64,000 nt of DNA from Megaera polyxenophila. GTDB lineage: Bacteria > Pseudomonadota > Alphaproteobacteria > Rickettsiales > Rickettsiaceae. The translations under genes were made by a program, and so were the position numbers. The stretch is from NCBI RefSeq assembly GCF_029982035.1, contig NZ_CP104167.1:1-64000 (forward strand). The letters run 5' to 3'. This document shows, piece by piece, positions 1-9,390 of the stretch; within the stretch, counting starts at the first letter, position 1; each line of letters starts with the position of its first letter. The notes under the pieces are model-generated. The model searched no databases, was not told where the DNA came from, and saw nothing but the letters and a program-made list of their open reading frames with translations.

Positions 1-317
1 GTAATCGGGTATAATTAAAATAGAACGATATTTAGTGAAAAGTAAGGTTTATGCAACATAGTACTCCTTAATAGGAGTGTTGAATTCCATTATGGGTATT
101 GCACTTTACCGCGTTCTAATCTTAAAGAATTTAATAAGGGCTTAAGGCGTATGTGGGTTTATTGATTCAATTTCTTCTAAAATGGCGGTAAGCTCTTCTT
201 CTGCTCCTAAATTAAACAAAGCATCTACTTTAACTAAATAGGCCTCTTCCTTTTTAGGATAAATGGTAACTGCTACGTCTGCGCTTTTAAGTGCTTCTTC
301 ATAACGATGCAATTTAT

Positions 318-912
318 AGTCCCTTTGGTGGTGAAAACCTCCATCTTCCAGATGGAAAAGCTTTAGCTTGTCTAATGCGCCATGATGCGGTAGCATCATA
401 AGTCTATGACTTACTATAACAAAAGATCACATTCAGTTTTTTATCATCGTTATCATATAGTATGGATAACGAAATATCGCTATAAGGTACTTACTTACGA
501 CATAAAAAAACGTGTTCGGGAACTAGTGTTACAGGTAGCTGAGGAAATGAGTATAAAGATAGAAAATGGCGTTGTATCAAGCGACCATGTCCATATATTT
601 GCAAATATTCCTCCGCATATTAAAATTAGTGAATTTGTTCAGAAAGCTAAGGGAAGATCATCTAAAAGAATACAGGAAGAATTTCCGATACTAAAAAAGA
701 AATACTGGGGTAGACATTTATGGGGCAGAGGATACTTCAGTTCAACTAGCGGTAATGTTACAGATGATATGATTAACGAATATATCAACAAACACACTGA
801 CGCTCATGAGACCGACTTTACTTCAAATATTAGGCTAGAATGAGCTTTAGCTTGATAAGCGACTTCTAGTCGCAAAGATCAAACTTTCATCTCTCAGATG
901 AAAGTGGTTGAT
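318..912 (+). mobile_element. IS200-type element, copy 1 (595 bp)
   Basis: Boundaries come from comparing the flanks with the uninterrupted TPR paralogues. The element follows TTTAT and creates no target duplication, as expected for single-strand transposition by IS200/IS605 elements. It has a single tnpA and no tnpB. Both ends carry small imperfect hairpins (for example gcgacttctagtcgc near 861 and ctttcatctctcagatgaaag near 885), the usual subterminal structures read by the transposase. Three further copies of the same length are at 22537, 23829 and 37803. Confidence 0.9.
406..843 (+). CDS. tnpA: IS200/IS605-family Y1 transposase TnpA
   Basis: 145 residues, the normal length for IS200 TnpA. 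The HUH metal-binding motif is visible as DHVHIF near residue 61, and the C-terminal helix NEYINKH carries the presumed nucleophilic tyrosine. It should excise and insert the element as single-stranded DNA. The protein is identical in the four copies in this window, so spread was recent and the gene is probably functional. Confidence 0.93.
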   Translation: MTYYNKRSHSVFYHRYHIVWITKYRYKVLTYDIKKRVRELVLQVAEEMSIKIENGVVSSDHVHIFANIPPHIKISEFVQKAKGRSSKRIQEEFPILKKKYWGRHLWGRGYFSSTSGNVTDDMINEYINKHTDAHETDFTSNIRLE

Positions 913-1331
913 TTAATGCTTTTGCTTTCTTAACGTACATTAGGTATCTATTATCAGAGGAGGCATCAACCTTTATTGCTTGATCGCATATTTCTATAAC
1001 GTGTTCGTATTTTTCATTGTGCAAAGCTATATGAGCTTGATGATGTAAGTGCTGCCAGTTATCTGCGATATTTTCTGAAAAGAATCTTGTATATGCAACT
1101 AAACTTATTAGTGCACCGAGCATGAACCACAATAAATATTTGGTGTATCTGCATTTCATATATGTTACCTTTAAATATTTTATTTATTGTTCAATAAGAG
1201 CAGCTTATAACATTAATTGTAAAGTTATTATTAGCTTAATGCAATTGTTCTATAGCTTTTCTGGCTTGCTGAATTAACACCCCATTGGGGTATTTATGCC
1301 CGTAATTTATTGAAGTGTAATATGAACAATT

Positions 1332-1727
1332 TTAAGGATATATATCTTTCTCTAAGTTCTTATTTAATGCTTGGTCAAAAGATAAGATAGGGCATTTACA
1401 AAAGTTAGATTTTGCTAGAAGTAAGCAATCCACAATATGCATATTTAGTTGTTGATAATAATTTAAGGCTAGTAACAAAACTTCTTTCTCGCTATCTATT
1501 CCTTTATATGCTAATAATTCACTTAAAGTCTGACTTATTTTGTCTCTTGGAACTTTGTAGAATGATGATAAGACAAAAACCACCTCAGTAAATACTGCTT
1601 GTTCAATTGTAAGGTTAACTTCACCTGTCTTTGCCCGATCAAATAGTTCCTTGGTTTTTAAAAACATTTCCTGATTATCTGCAGTCAAGTAGCGAATTAT
1701 AAAATTAGTATCACAAATATATTTCAT
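1332..1727 (-). CDS. vapC: PIN-domain toxin of a VapBC-like pair
   Basis: 131 residues with a complete PIN-domain acid set: D6 (in CDTNF), E48, D100 (in IVDCLLLA) and D118 (in SFDQ). PIN toxins are Mg-dependent ribonucleases that often cleave tRNA or rRNA. It lies 7 bp downstream of an AbrB-type antitoxin gene in the same orientation, so the two are expected to be co-transcribed and to form a neutralised complex. The frame is complete with no sign of decay. The actual RNA target cannot be read from the sequence. Confidence 0.88.
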   Translation of the reverse strand: MKYICDTNFIIRYLTADNQEMFLKTKELFDRAKTGEVNLTIEQAVFTEVVFVLSSFYKVPRDKISQTLSELLAYKGIDSEKEVLLLALNYYQQLNMHIVDCLLLAKSNFCKCPILSFDQALNKNLEKDIYP

Positions 1728-1734
1728 TCTTATC

Positions 1735-1977
1735 CTATTTATCCTTTAAAACTGACACAGAATTATTCCAGGCTTGCTCTCTGATTTGGGCAAAGGGTAG
1801 GGTAGTATCTTTTTGATAAGAAGCAAGAGAACCTGCAACGTCATTAATTGGAGAAATCACAACTTGTTTATTATCATTAACTTCTAAAGTTACTACATTT
1901 GTATTTAATAATTTTCTAACTTTTTTAGGTAATACTATTTGTCCTTTAGGGGAGATAGTAAGTGTATTAATATACAT
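1735..1977 (-). CDS. vapB: AbrB/SpoVT-type antitoxin (VapB-like)
   Basis: 80 residues. The N-terminal half (ISPKGQIVLPKKVRKLL) is a swapped-hairpin AbrB DNA-binding domain; the C-terminal half, rich in charged and polar residues, would wrap the toxin. It directly precedes the PIN toxin gene. Such antitoxins normally repress their own operon, so the AT-rich upstream stretch beyond 1977 is the likely promoter/operator. Confidence 0.88.
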   Translation of the reverse strand: MYINTLTISPKGQIVLPKKVRKLLNTNVVTLEVNDNKQVVISPINDVAGSLASYQKDTTLPFAQIREQAWNNSVSVLKDK

Positions 1978-2544
1978 AATATTACTTTCCTACAATATAT
2001 TAAGTAATTAATATTATTATATAATAAGCATTTACTAATTACAACTTTTAAATAATAGAAGTATTATATTAAATTAGTATAATACTTTTAGTTTTATTAA
2101 AAAAGAAATAGATAACTTACATTTAACAATAGTATACTAAATAAATTTTATAATACTTATTTTCAGAGATCACATTCTGTTATATAATCAGTTTTTAATG
2201 ACCTTTTGCATTACTTAGTATAAGATACAGGTTAGGTGACAATCTAGGTTTTAGCAAAAAAGTTGTTTTTTACCTAAAAAGCTCTTATCTTTCAAGGGTT
2301 TTAAGCTACTACATTTATTGTTAGTTTATTAGGTGATTTAGCTAGTGCCACAAACGCTCGTTTGAATTACAATGCTCTTTAAAGATTTTTTACTTATTTG
2401 CTACAAAATTGATAAATCCCCATTTCTCAATATTAGTAAGTGGGTTTTTGTAGTTACTTACTAATTGTAAAAATCAAATAATTGCCATATACAAAAATTA
2501 TATTATTATATCATTAAAAATATAAAATTTAATAGAAGTAATAT
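1978..2544. other. AT-rich non-coding stretch between antitoxin and AbrB-like gene
   Basis: About 570 bp without a credible reading frame on either strand. It must contain the divergent promoters of the VapBC-like pair (leftward) and of the AbrB-like/resolvase pair (rightward). No recognisable gene remnant or convincing terminator was seen. Confidence 0.5.
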
Positions 2545-2763
2545 ATGACAGATGCAATCATTTTACGACCTGATGCAAAGGGAAGAATAACACTTGGTGA
2601 AATTACTAATAATGTTAGTAGTTATAGAGTAACAGTAGAAGATAATGGTAAAATTACCTTAGAACCTTATGCAGAAATTCCATTAGCAGAAAAATGGATA
2701 TTTGAAAACAAGGAACTTTTAGAAAAAGTGGTTCAGCAAATAAAAGCTGAACAAACAAAATAA
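2545..2763 (+). CDS. Small AbrB-like protein upstream of a resolvase
   Basis: 72 residues. The N-terminus (RPDAKGRITLGEI) resembles the AbrB/SpoVT DNA-binding strand-loop, followed by an acidic, helical tail (KWIFENKELLEKVVQQI). It is 29 bp upstream of the serine recombinase and in the same orientation, so it may regulate that gene. A remnant of this same gene plus its downstream spacer is found inverted at 36088-36190, so the two genes have moved together. Exact function unknown. Confidence 0.6.
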   Translation: MTDAIILRPDAKGRITLGEITNNVSSYRVTVEDNGKITLEPYAEIPLAEKWIFENKELLEKVVQQIKAEQTK

Positions 2764-2792
2764 TTACAATTCTACTGATAAATTGATATTTT

Positions 2793-3413
2793 ATGCTATT
2801 AGGATATGCCAGGGTTTCGAAATCTGATGGAAGCCAAAATTTAGATCTACAACAAGATGCACTTAAAGCATATGGAGTTGAAGAAGAAAACATATATAGC
2901 GACTATGCAAGTGGAAAGCTCGATGATCGACCACATTTACAGGCTTGTCTTAAAGCTCTCCGTAAAGAAGATACGTTAATAGTTTGGAAGCTTGATAGAT
3001 TAGGAAGAAATTTACATCACTTAATCAATATAGTCCATGATCTACAAAACAGAGGCATAGGTTTTAAGGTACTAACTGGACAAGGAGCAGATATTGATAC
3101 TAACACTGCTAATGGAAGGTTAATCTTTAGTATTTTTGCTTCATTAGCTGAATATGAAAGAGAGCTGATTTCTGAGAGGACTAAGGCAGGGTTAGCTTCA
3201 GCAAGAGCACGTGGAAGAAAAGGTGGCAGAAAATTTAAAATGACACCTATAAAACTGCAGATTGCCCAAGTGGCTATGGAAAAGTCAGAAACTAAGATCT
3301 CAGATCTTTGCAAGGAACTAGGTATTACTCGCCAGACCCTCTATCGGTATCTCGATCCTAAAGGTGAATTAAGATCAGGTGCACATAAATTGATGGTACA
3401 AAAAAATAATTGA
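2793..3413 (+). CDS. Serine recombinase, resolvase/invertase family
   Basis: 206 residues, full length for a small serine recombinase. The catalytic serine is S9 in GYARVS. The arginine-containing WKLDRLGRN motif and the E-helix segment AEYERELISERTKAGL are present. A C-terminal helix-turn-helix (ISDLCKELGITRQTLYRYL) binds DNA. Such enzymes resolve or invert DNA between short recombination sites. It follows the AbrB-like gene and overlaps a second, truncated recombinase remnant. Confidence 0.92.
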   Translation: MLLGYARVSKSDGSQNLDLQQDALKAYGVEEENIYSDYASGKLDDRPHLQACLKALRKEDTLIVWKLDRLGRNLHHLINIVHDLQNRGIGFKVLTGQGADIDTNTANGRLIFSIFASLAEYERELISERTKAGLASARARGRKGGRKFKMTPIKLQIAQVAMEKSETKISDLCKELGITRQTLYRYLDPKGELRSGAHKLMVQKNN

Positions 3414-3682
3414 AATCGTCTTCTGAAAATGACAAGTTCCATAGAGAGATTATCGTAGAAAATATAAAAGCCGGATTAAAATCTGCGCGTAAAAACGCTA
3501 GAGTCGGTGGAAGACCGAAGCTTATGAGTGATAATAAAATACGTACGGCAAAAGCCATGCTCAAAGATAATAAAAATTATCCGTTTATTTCTGATATTAT
3601 CAAAACAATTTCTATCGGTAGGACAACGTTCTATAGATATTTCCCTCCAGAATCTATACAACAACTCAGACCTCAACAGTAA
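3410..3682 (+). pseudogene. C-terminal remnant of a second serine recombinase
   Basis: The frame encodes the E-helix/linker (REIIVENIKAGLKSARKNAR) and a C-terminal helix-turn-helix (ISIGRTTFYRYF), but the catalytic N-terminal domain is missing. It overlaps the stop of the preceding intact recombinase by 4 bp, which looks like the join left by a deletion between two related genes. Confidence 0.75.
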
Positions 3683-3699
3683 ATTCCTATTGGTAAATA

Positions 3700-4110
3700 C
3701 GGTATCTTTATGGAATATTCTGGGAAAACCGAATAGCTTCTTCCTCCTGTTGATATTTACCGGTTAACTTACCGGCTTCTTCGTCTATAGAGCATACTAC
3801 GTCTACAAATAATAGCTTATTGATCTCAGCAAAAATACGTTTGTGGTACTCTACGTATAGCTTGTGCCTACCTTTGACACATATAAGGTTAGGGCTAGTT
3901 TCTTTGTTTCGTAAATCTTAGTGCCTGTTTTAATGCCTTTTAGTTTAGCTTCATAGCTAGCGGCAATAGCGCAGGTAGAGTCAGAGAGCAAGGGAACAAC
4001 TACCACCGGTTTCCCTCTAAGTGAAGGATCAACTTGCTGTTCAATGGTAGCGAAATAGCTATTAAGATCAAAGTACAGCCAATTTAGGCCTTACATTTGT
4101 TTTAGCACCA
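3700..4110 (-). pseudogene. Y-family DNA polymerase (ImpB/MucB/SamB) remnant
   Basis: Translating the minus strand with one frame change gives WLYFDLNSYFATIEQQ (the first Y-family catalytic motif with its metal-binding Asp), then RGKPVVVVPL and AIAASYEAK, and after the frame break YVEYHKRIFAEIN and CSIDEEAG (the second catalytic Asp-Glu motif). These are hallmarks of UmuC/DinB-type translesion polymerases. Only the N-terminal palm/fingers portion remains. No complete copy is in the window. Confidence 0.7.
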
Positions 4111-4142
4111 GCGTTGCTCTTTAATCCTAACAAGTTATAATT

Positions 4143-4367
4143 TTAATTAACAAAATGTAAATACCGTTGGTTTATCTGCTCCGAGGCATTTATCCATTCA
4201 GGTGGAAAATATAATAATATATAAAAGGTAAATACTGAGAAAAATAAACCACCTGTTACCAAAGCAATCATATAAAATGTTTCTTTCTTAAAGGAGAAGA
4301 ATTTTTTTAATAATTTAAATAAATATGAATATTTAAGCCTGTGGCCTTTATTAGCTTTATTAACCAT
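4143..4367 (-). CDS. Small hypothetical membrane protein
   Basis: 74 residues with a basic N-terminus (about residues 1-30) and one strong hydrophobic segment (about residues 32-52, MIALVTGGLFFSVFTFYILLY), so probably a single-pass inner-membrane protein with N-in topology. It lies beside polymerase and Rpn remnants and may itself be the start of a truncated gene. No family recognised. Confidence 0.4.
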   Translation of the reverse strand: MVNKANKGHRLKYSYLFKLLKKFFSFKKETFYMIALVTGGLFFSVFTFYILLYFPPEWINASEQINQRYLHFVN

Positions 4368-4529
4368 AAAATCGTTGTAAAAAATTTATAATGATATATT
4401 TAGATTATATGAATAATGTACATAAATCAAGATGAATAATTTATTTTATTTGGTAATTTTGTGTGGAACAGTGATTGGGGAACATATTTCAGTCTTCTGT
4501 TACAAGGATCAGTGTCACGGAATGAACAA

Positions 4530-4683
4530 ATCGTAGAAGGTATACCAGAAGGGTATAGAGAAAACGGCGATTAACATGCTGAAACATAAGCTGGACGATA
4601 AACTTATTTCTTTGGTAACGGACTTAAGTTTAGACGAAATAGCAAAGCTAAAAAGTAGGGCCCTATTGCAAATAAGGAGATGA
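4530..4683 (+). pseudogene. Remnant of the short Rpn-associated ORF
   Basis: One frame reads EKTAINMLKHKLDDKLISLV then TDLSLDEIAKLK, closely matching the 48-residue proteins at 21192-21338 and 50971-51117. The preceding bases, in another frame, look like the glycine/glutamate-rich end of a full-length Rpn nuclease. No start codon context remains. Confidence 0.7.
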
Positions 4684-4716
4684 AACGAATTAGTTCCAAG
4701 ATATGATACCAATGGT

Positions 4717-5106
4717 TTAGCAAGCAAGTAAGTTATCAGTAATGATTCTAATTTCCCCGAAAATACCTTGTCCATATTTCCAGAAGTTGAATCTTCCTTT
4801 TTTAAACATTCGCATTACCTCAAAACCTTTGACAGTTGCATAAGCTGTTCTCATTGATTTAAAACCTGATGTCGGTTTGATTAAGCGCTTAAGCTTACCA
4901 TGATTGCGATCATTGTACCAAATGCCGCTACATTTAATATATTCCCCGACAGATACGGAAGGGACGTTTCCTGTAACGGTAACTAGCTCCTTGTGGTTTT
5001 TAACCTTAACCCGTAGAACACAAAATCCGTTTTCAGGATTATGATAAGTAATGCGCTCGATGTTACCCGATAGATATTCTTTAACATTTTGATTATGTAT
5101 ACTCAT
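4717..5106 (-). pseudogene. Chimera: RecD2 helicase N-terminus joined to IS6-type transposase C-terminus
   Basis: Residues 1 to about 67 (SGNIERITYHNPENGFCVLR ... VGEYIKCSGIWYNDRNHG) match the N-terminal domain of RecD2-type helicases. From about residue 68 the sequence switches to an IS6-family transposase tail (KLKRLIKPTSGFKSMRTAYA). The join lies at an (R/D)NHG-like stretch that both families could supply, suggesting recombination at microhomology. Helicase motifs are absent, so this is not a functional RecD2. An IS6 transposase N-terminus is found at 36258. Confidence 0.75.
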
Positions 5107-5116
5107 GTGTATCTTT

Positions 5117-6099
5117 TTAAGATGTACAGAGTTTTTGAAACCATTCCAGCTTATCTCGGTATTTTACATAATTATTGGATTTGTTGTTTGTACTTGAGAA
5201 TCTACTATGAGCATCAAGTATTTCTACAGGTATATTAATTGAAGATGTACTATAAATGCTAGAACGTAGGTAATTTATTTCCTCGGCTACCTTATCTTCG
5301 TTCAGTTCAATAGACCAAGCCCTATATTTAGGGTTCTGATTCATGCTCCATCTATAACCTCGTGCTTTCAACAGTTCTTTGCTATCATATGGAGAATTAA
5401 CTGCATATAGTTTGAATCTGATAGCTGCAGATTGAGTAAGTAACTCTTTTAATACCGGTACCTGTGATTTTGGTAACTTCTGTGCTAAAAGGTGAACCCC
5501 GGCAAGGCAATCATTTATTGCTCTGTGTCCTTCATGAAAAAACCCAAATTTATAAGCAATGTATTCTAGTTTACGGCTTGAGATTCCTTCTTTATCCCAG
5601 TCAACATCATACATTAGACAACCCCAAGCTTTTGAAGGAAGAGAAGGGAAGGTAGCTTCACTTCAAGGAAGGTACGATCAAACTGAGCGTTGTGAGCGAT
5701 AATCAGGTCAACATCCTGCAAGTAATTAGCAACCGCACTTTCTTGAATTTTATGGCTTCTTACCGTATCATCATTAATTCCCGTAAGTTCTGTAATATAC
5801 TTAGGTATCAGGATACTCGGATCTTGGTAGCCGCTAAAATCATCCAGCAAGCGAAAGATGGAGCCTTGCCTGTTATATTCAAACTTGACCATTCCAAGTT
5901 CTATCAATTTATCCTGTGTATAGGATAGACCTGTTGCCTCAATATCCAGAAAAACAGCGATCATTTTATCATCTTCATCGCCGGTATTATAATATTCCGG
6001 CCTCTGATATTTTTTAGTGACTCTGTAATGGCCTGAATTATTTAAAATAACAGCTAGATTCTCTATATCCTCGTGTTGCATTTTTTGAAAATAGTTCAA
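5117..6099 (-). pseudogene. DnaQ-like 3'-5' exonuclease, frameshifted
   Basis: The upstream frame (6099-5614) holds the DEDDh exonuclease start: D52/E54 in FLDIEATGL and the Asp of HNAQFDR. The downstream frame (5614-5117) holds the His and last Asp in HEGHRAINDCLAG and a C-terminal domain with RGYRWSMNQNPKYRAW. All five catalytic residues exist but are split by a one-base change near 5630-5650. The first frame ends in TAA overlapping the ATG of the second (TAATG), so two coupled half-proteins are formally possible; a simple frameshift is likelier. Confidence 0.8.
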
Positions 6100-6451
6100 T
6101 ATATTTTATATGTACCGAAGTACCTAACGAATCTAAACAGGTTATTACAAGTTCCATGCTCTTACAACTGAAAATTATATTAAGTATGAAACCCGGAAAT
6201 TTGATCATATATAAATGAAATTAACTTTTTATTTGTGATACTGTTAAAGTAATTCTGTATAAATAACGCAACCTAATTGTGCAGGCTATACCCAGACCTA
6301 AAATAAACAATTATTTTATTTAAAATTCTTTATTAAGTAATGTATTTTTTTGAATGTAGTTATAAGAAGCGAATAAATATTTATCTTGATTATCTAAAAT
6401 TGCCGCTTAAAAATAGCCAAAACAGGAAACTAGATTAGTAAAAATTTTGTC
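6100..6451. other. AT-rich stretch without a recognisable gene
   Basis: About 350 bp between the exonuclease start and the MFS remnant. No credible frame or RNA was recognised. It presumably holds the exonuclease promoter. Confidence 0.4.
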
Positions 6452-7409
6452 TTGAAAAATCGGTCCTGTATCTATGATACAGATACTACTACAGAGTGGA
6501 TAATCCTGAATTTATTAGGAGTGAATGACTTATATATTTTTAATGAATTTTATTTTTGGGGTCTCAACTACTATTGGGATGACTTTGATACCATTACTTA
6601 CCACCGAAGGATTAGATCTATCTTTGCTTATGCTAGGAATAATTGAAGGCTCCTCAGAATTTTTATCAAATATGCTTTGTCTGATTACCGGTAGTACTTT
6701 TGATCGTGTAAAAGATAAGCGCCTTTTTTTTATTCCGTCATTTATAGCGTTGTGCTCTAAAATTATTCTTTGTTTTCCTAGCGTTACTACTATTTTTCTT
6801 AATAAAATCTTGGAGCGAATTAGTAATGGGCTTTTGCTGTTCCCAGAGACGCATTTATTGGTGTAAGTGCAAAAATAAAGGGATGGCTTTAGCATTTTTA
6901 AATATTTCAAAACCCTGGGTTGTATTATAGCTCCGTTACTGGTTAGTTGTTATGCTTATTACATAGGTTGTCTAGAAGATAATATCACCACCTTATTCAT
7001 ATTTGCTTGTTGTATAAACTTTGTAGCCCTTATCTTATCTTTTTTAGTGAGGTCAAAAAAGTAGAAGCAATAGCTAAGGCAAATAGCTTTAATTTGTTAA
7101 AGCTTAGGTTAGCATTAAAATCTTCATCTGGTATAATAGCAGTTTCTTGTATTTTCTTTTTAGGGAGATTTAACGATGGAGTAATAATGCTGTACTTAAA
7201 AAAGTGTGGTTTCGCTGAATGATTTTATCTATCGACTATTGCATTTTTTAATATTTTCTTTTCTTAGTGGTCTTAGTACCTTTATATCTTCATTAGTATG
7301 CGGTTATTTAGCTGAAACATCTTTTATCTATATTTTTATACTAAGCCTTATCTTTTCAGCAACCTCACTACTATTCGTATTAATTTATCCCATAGCAGTG
7401 AAGACTTGA
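6452..7409 (+). pseudogene. MFS transporter, multiply frameshifted
   Basis: Three successive frames contribute one transporter: about 6500-6866 (membrane helices and the loop GSTFDRVKDKR, a form of the MFS motif between helices 2 and 3), about 6865-7060 (GMALAFLNISKTLGCIIAP), and about 7060-7409 (GRFNDGVIMLYL ... SGLSTFISSLVCGYLAE). Each segment is hydrophobic and in MFS order. At least three frame changes make it non-functional. Substrate unknown. Confidence 0.75.
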
Positions 7410-7767
7410 GATTAGAAAGCATTTTTCCTAAGATAGCTATACTGCTACTATTTTCCTTCCCAGAAGTAATCATGTATGTCAAATACACAGGTTTGTGCTA
7501 ACGGTTCAATTATCCCGATCCTTAATGACATCGATAAATTTTTGGTAATTAAATAGGAAAACAGCTGTTGCAACACATAATATGTGTGATGCCGTAGCTA
7601 ATGGTTTTTAGTAATAGTTTCCACCGCATAATATTAGCCAAATAACTAACGGGAAGAAAAATTGAGTATAATTATTTATTTCAAACTCCAGACTAAATAC
7701 CAATCAGTCTCGAATTTTATGGTAACTAAATTTTAATAACAAATACCTTAAATAGCTACAGATTTTA
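7410..7767. other. Non-coding stretch downstream of the MFS remnant
   Basis: About 360 bp. The first part may be further decayed MFS sequence in other frames. Nothing else was recognised. Confidence 0.35.
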
Positions 7768-8268
7768 TTATTGATATTGTACCTTACCACGTTCTAAACG
7801 TAAGGAATTTAAAAGTGGTTTAAGAGGAGTATGTGGATTTATTGATACAATTTCTTCTAGAACTGTTATTAATTCTTCTTCCAACCCTAAATTAAACAAA
7901 GCATCTACTTGAGCTAGATACGCTTCTTCCTTTTTAGGATAAATCGCAATGGCCAAGTCTGAGCTTTTAAGTGCTTCCTCGTAACGATGCAATTTATTTA
8001 ATGCCTTTGCTTTCTTTACATACACAAAATATCTATTAATAGGAGAAGTATTAGGTTGTATTGCTTGATCGCATATTTCTATAACGTGTTCATATTTTTC
8101 ATCGTGTAAAGCTATATGGGCTTGATGATGCCGATTCTCTGTATTGCCATTTAAAAAGAATGTTTTATATATCACAACACTTATTAAACTAACAAATATT
8201 AATGAAAGTAAATATTTGGTATTATTACATTTCATTTTTCGTTTACTATATCCTTTAATTTCTCTCAT
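7768..8268 (-). CDS. TPR-repeat membrane-anchored protein, copy 2 (intact)
   Basis: 166 residues: a basic N-terminus, one membrane segment (about residues 19-40) and two to three TPR-like helical pairs (HHQAHIALHDEKYEHVIEIC, then LHRYEEALKSSDLAIAIYPK, then LFNLGLEEELITVLEEI). It is probably anchored in the inner membrane with the TPR part as a protein-binding platform. This is the only complete copy of a family with broken paralogues at 90-1159 and 26873-27349. The start could be M13 (MKCNNTKYLL), which aligns with the starts of the other copies. Confidence 0.75.
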   Translation of the reverse strand: MREIKGYSKRKMKCNNTKYLLSLIFVSLISVVIYKTFFLNGNTENRHHQAHIALHDEKYEHVIEICDQAIQPNTSPINRYFVYVKKAKALNKLHRYEEALKSSDLAIAIYPKKEEAYLAQVDALFNLGLEEELITVLEEIVSINPHTPLKPLLNSLRLERGKVQYQ

Positions 8269-8419
8269 AATTTATTTAAGTAATTTGCAGAGGATATTTA
8301 TATTAATTTACTAATTTTAGTTGCAGCAAAAACGAAATAACTTCAAAAGCTTTGATGCAATACATCCCAAAGATTCCTGATAAGTTGCTATATATTCTAC
8401 AAAGCACCTTAAGTACCAA

Positions 8420-8623
8420 TTATACTAACCTTATATCGATTGCTGATATTTTGCCTTGGTGAGACTCTGTGTTGTATTTAACTTTTTGCCCTTCGTTTAA
8501 CTCTCTTAGCCCAGCTTGCTCTAATGCTGATATATGTATAAATACATCACGTGATTTGTCATTTGGTTCTATAAAACCGTATCCCTTTGTTGAATTAAAC
8601 CATTTTACGATTCCTATATGCAT
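8420..8623 (-). CDS. cspA: Cold-shock-domain protein
   Basis: 67 residues, full CSD length. RNP1 is visible in KGYGFIEP and RNP2 in DVFIHISAL. It would bind single-stranded RNA/DNA and unwind secondary structure. It lies 59 bp downstream of an HU-like gene in the same orientation; the same HU-CspA order recurs at 21707-22017. Confidence 0.92.
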   Translation of the reverse strand: MHIGIVKWFNSTKGYGFIEPNDKSRDVFIHISALEQAGLRELNEGQKVKYNTESHQGKISAIDIRLV

Positions 8624-8682
8624 AATATTTTTTTTATTGATTTTAAAAACTTATCTTAGCTTATTTTGTTTAAAATTACTTG

Positions 8683-8961
8683 TTATTTCTTGTTTACTAC
8701 GTCTTTTAGTTTTTGCCCTGCCTTGAATTTGGGTTGGTTATAAGCCGGTATTTGTAGAGGTTCTTGAGTTTTAGGATTCCTTCCTGTTCTTGCGGCCACT
8801 TTACCTATACTGAAATTACCAAAGCCAACGAGGGATATTTCCTTACTTTGTCCCATCGCATCAATTACTGAAGATGTAAATGTATCAATAACGTCGTGAG
8901 CAGCTTTTTGGGTGATATTGTGTTGCTGGGCAATATGTTTACTAAATTCTTCTTTATGCAT
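8683..8961 (-). CDS. HU/IHF-family DNA-binding protein
   Basis: 92 residues, a full HU/IHF fold. The family signature GFGNFSIGKVAARTGRNP covers the beta-arm region, where the arginine and proline contact the DNA minor groove. It bends and compacts DNA and may assist recombination. Its amino acid sequence is related to but distinct from the HU copy at 50678-50956, so this is a diverged accessory HU rather than a recent duplicate. Confidence 0.92.
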   Translation of the reverse strand: MHKEEFSKHIAQQHNITQKAAHDVIDTFTSSVIDAMGQSKEISLVGFGNFSIGKVAARTGRNPKTQEPLQIPAYNQPKFKAGQKLKDVVNKK

Positions 8962-9087
8962 AATTATCCTTATTAATTAGTTTAAAATCTAGACCTTGAG
9001 CATTTTAACATTACACTTGATTTAGTAAACTAAATTTTAATTTTTTAGCTTTAATGTTTTTACATTAAGGGTGATATAGCTAGATAA

Positions 9088-9390
9088 TTAACCGACTCCT
9101 GCAATAAGATATGCAATGCTTAGAATAAGTTGTAAGTTATTCATATCTTCTGGTAATACTTGGGTCAGCTGATCAGTTTTATATAACAAATACAACTGTT
9201 CATTATATAATTTACCAAATAACTTACCGGACCTATAAAACTTAACACCATTGATGGTCATTCTATAGTTTACTTCTCCAAATTGTGAAAGAGTTTTAAT
9301 AATGTCTTTGATTATGTTATTTTCCAAAACAATCCTCATCTGATATATAATGATTTGTGTATTAGTTATTACAAAATTTGTAGGCAACAT
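9088..9390 (-). CDS. TfoX N-terminal-like small protein
   Basis: 100 residues as read; the conserved part probably begins at the internal ATG (M18, MRIVLENN, position 9339). The segment GEVNYRMTINGVKFYRSGKL followed by FGKLYNEQLYLLYKTD resembles the TfoX N-terminal domain pattern (short strand, Gly-phe-Tyr, GKLFG, LYL-K-D). No C-terminal TfoX domain follows. Function in this group is unknown. Confidence 0.55.
   Translation of the reverse strand: MLPTNFVITNTQIIIYQMRIVLENNIIKDIIKTLSQFGEVNYRMTINGVKFYRSGKLFGKLYNEQLYLLYKTDQLTQVLPEDMNNLQLILSIAYLIAGVG

Larger units (their letters stand above)
90..1159 (-). pseudogene. TPR-repeat membrane-anchored protein, copy 1, split by IS200
   Basis: N-terminal part (1159 to 913) encodes a short cytoplasmic start, one membrane segment and the first half of a TPR-type helical repeat. 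The C-terminal part (317 to 90) continues the same protein beginning LHRYEEALKS. Joining the two parts restores the reading frame seen in the intact paralogue at 7768-8268. Besides the IS200 insertion, two bases are missing near position 153, so the last residues are also out of frame. TPR proteins mediate protein-protein contacts; the specific role is unknown. The gene is dead in this copy. Confidence 0.85.

Noticed and set aside
142..399. An open frame starting MMLPHHGALDK that runs from the IS200 left end into the TPR gene
   Set aside because: The first part is non-coding IS200 end read backwards; only the part from 317 downward is TPR coding sequence.
1260..1310. accccattggggt hairpin as a terminator
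   Set aside because: The stem is only 5 bp and is not followed by a run of T.
5600..5660. Programmed frameshift or stop-start coupling in the exonuclease
   Set aside because: The TAATG overlap is suggestive, but the homopolymer and surrounding decay make a simple indel more likely; not raised as a separate finding.
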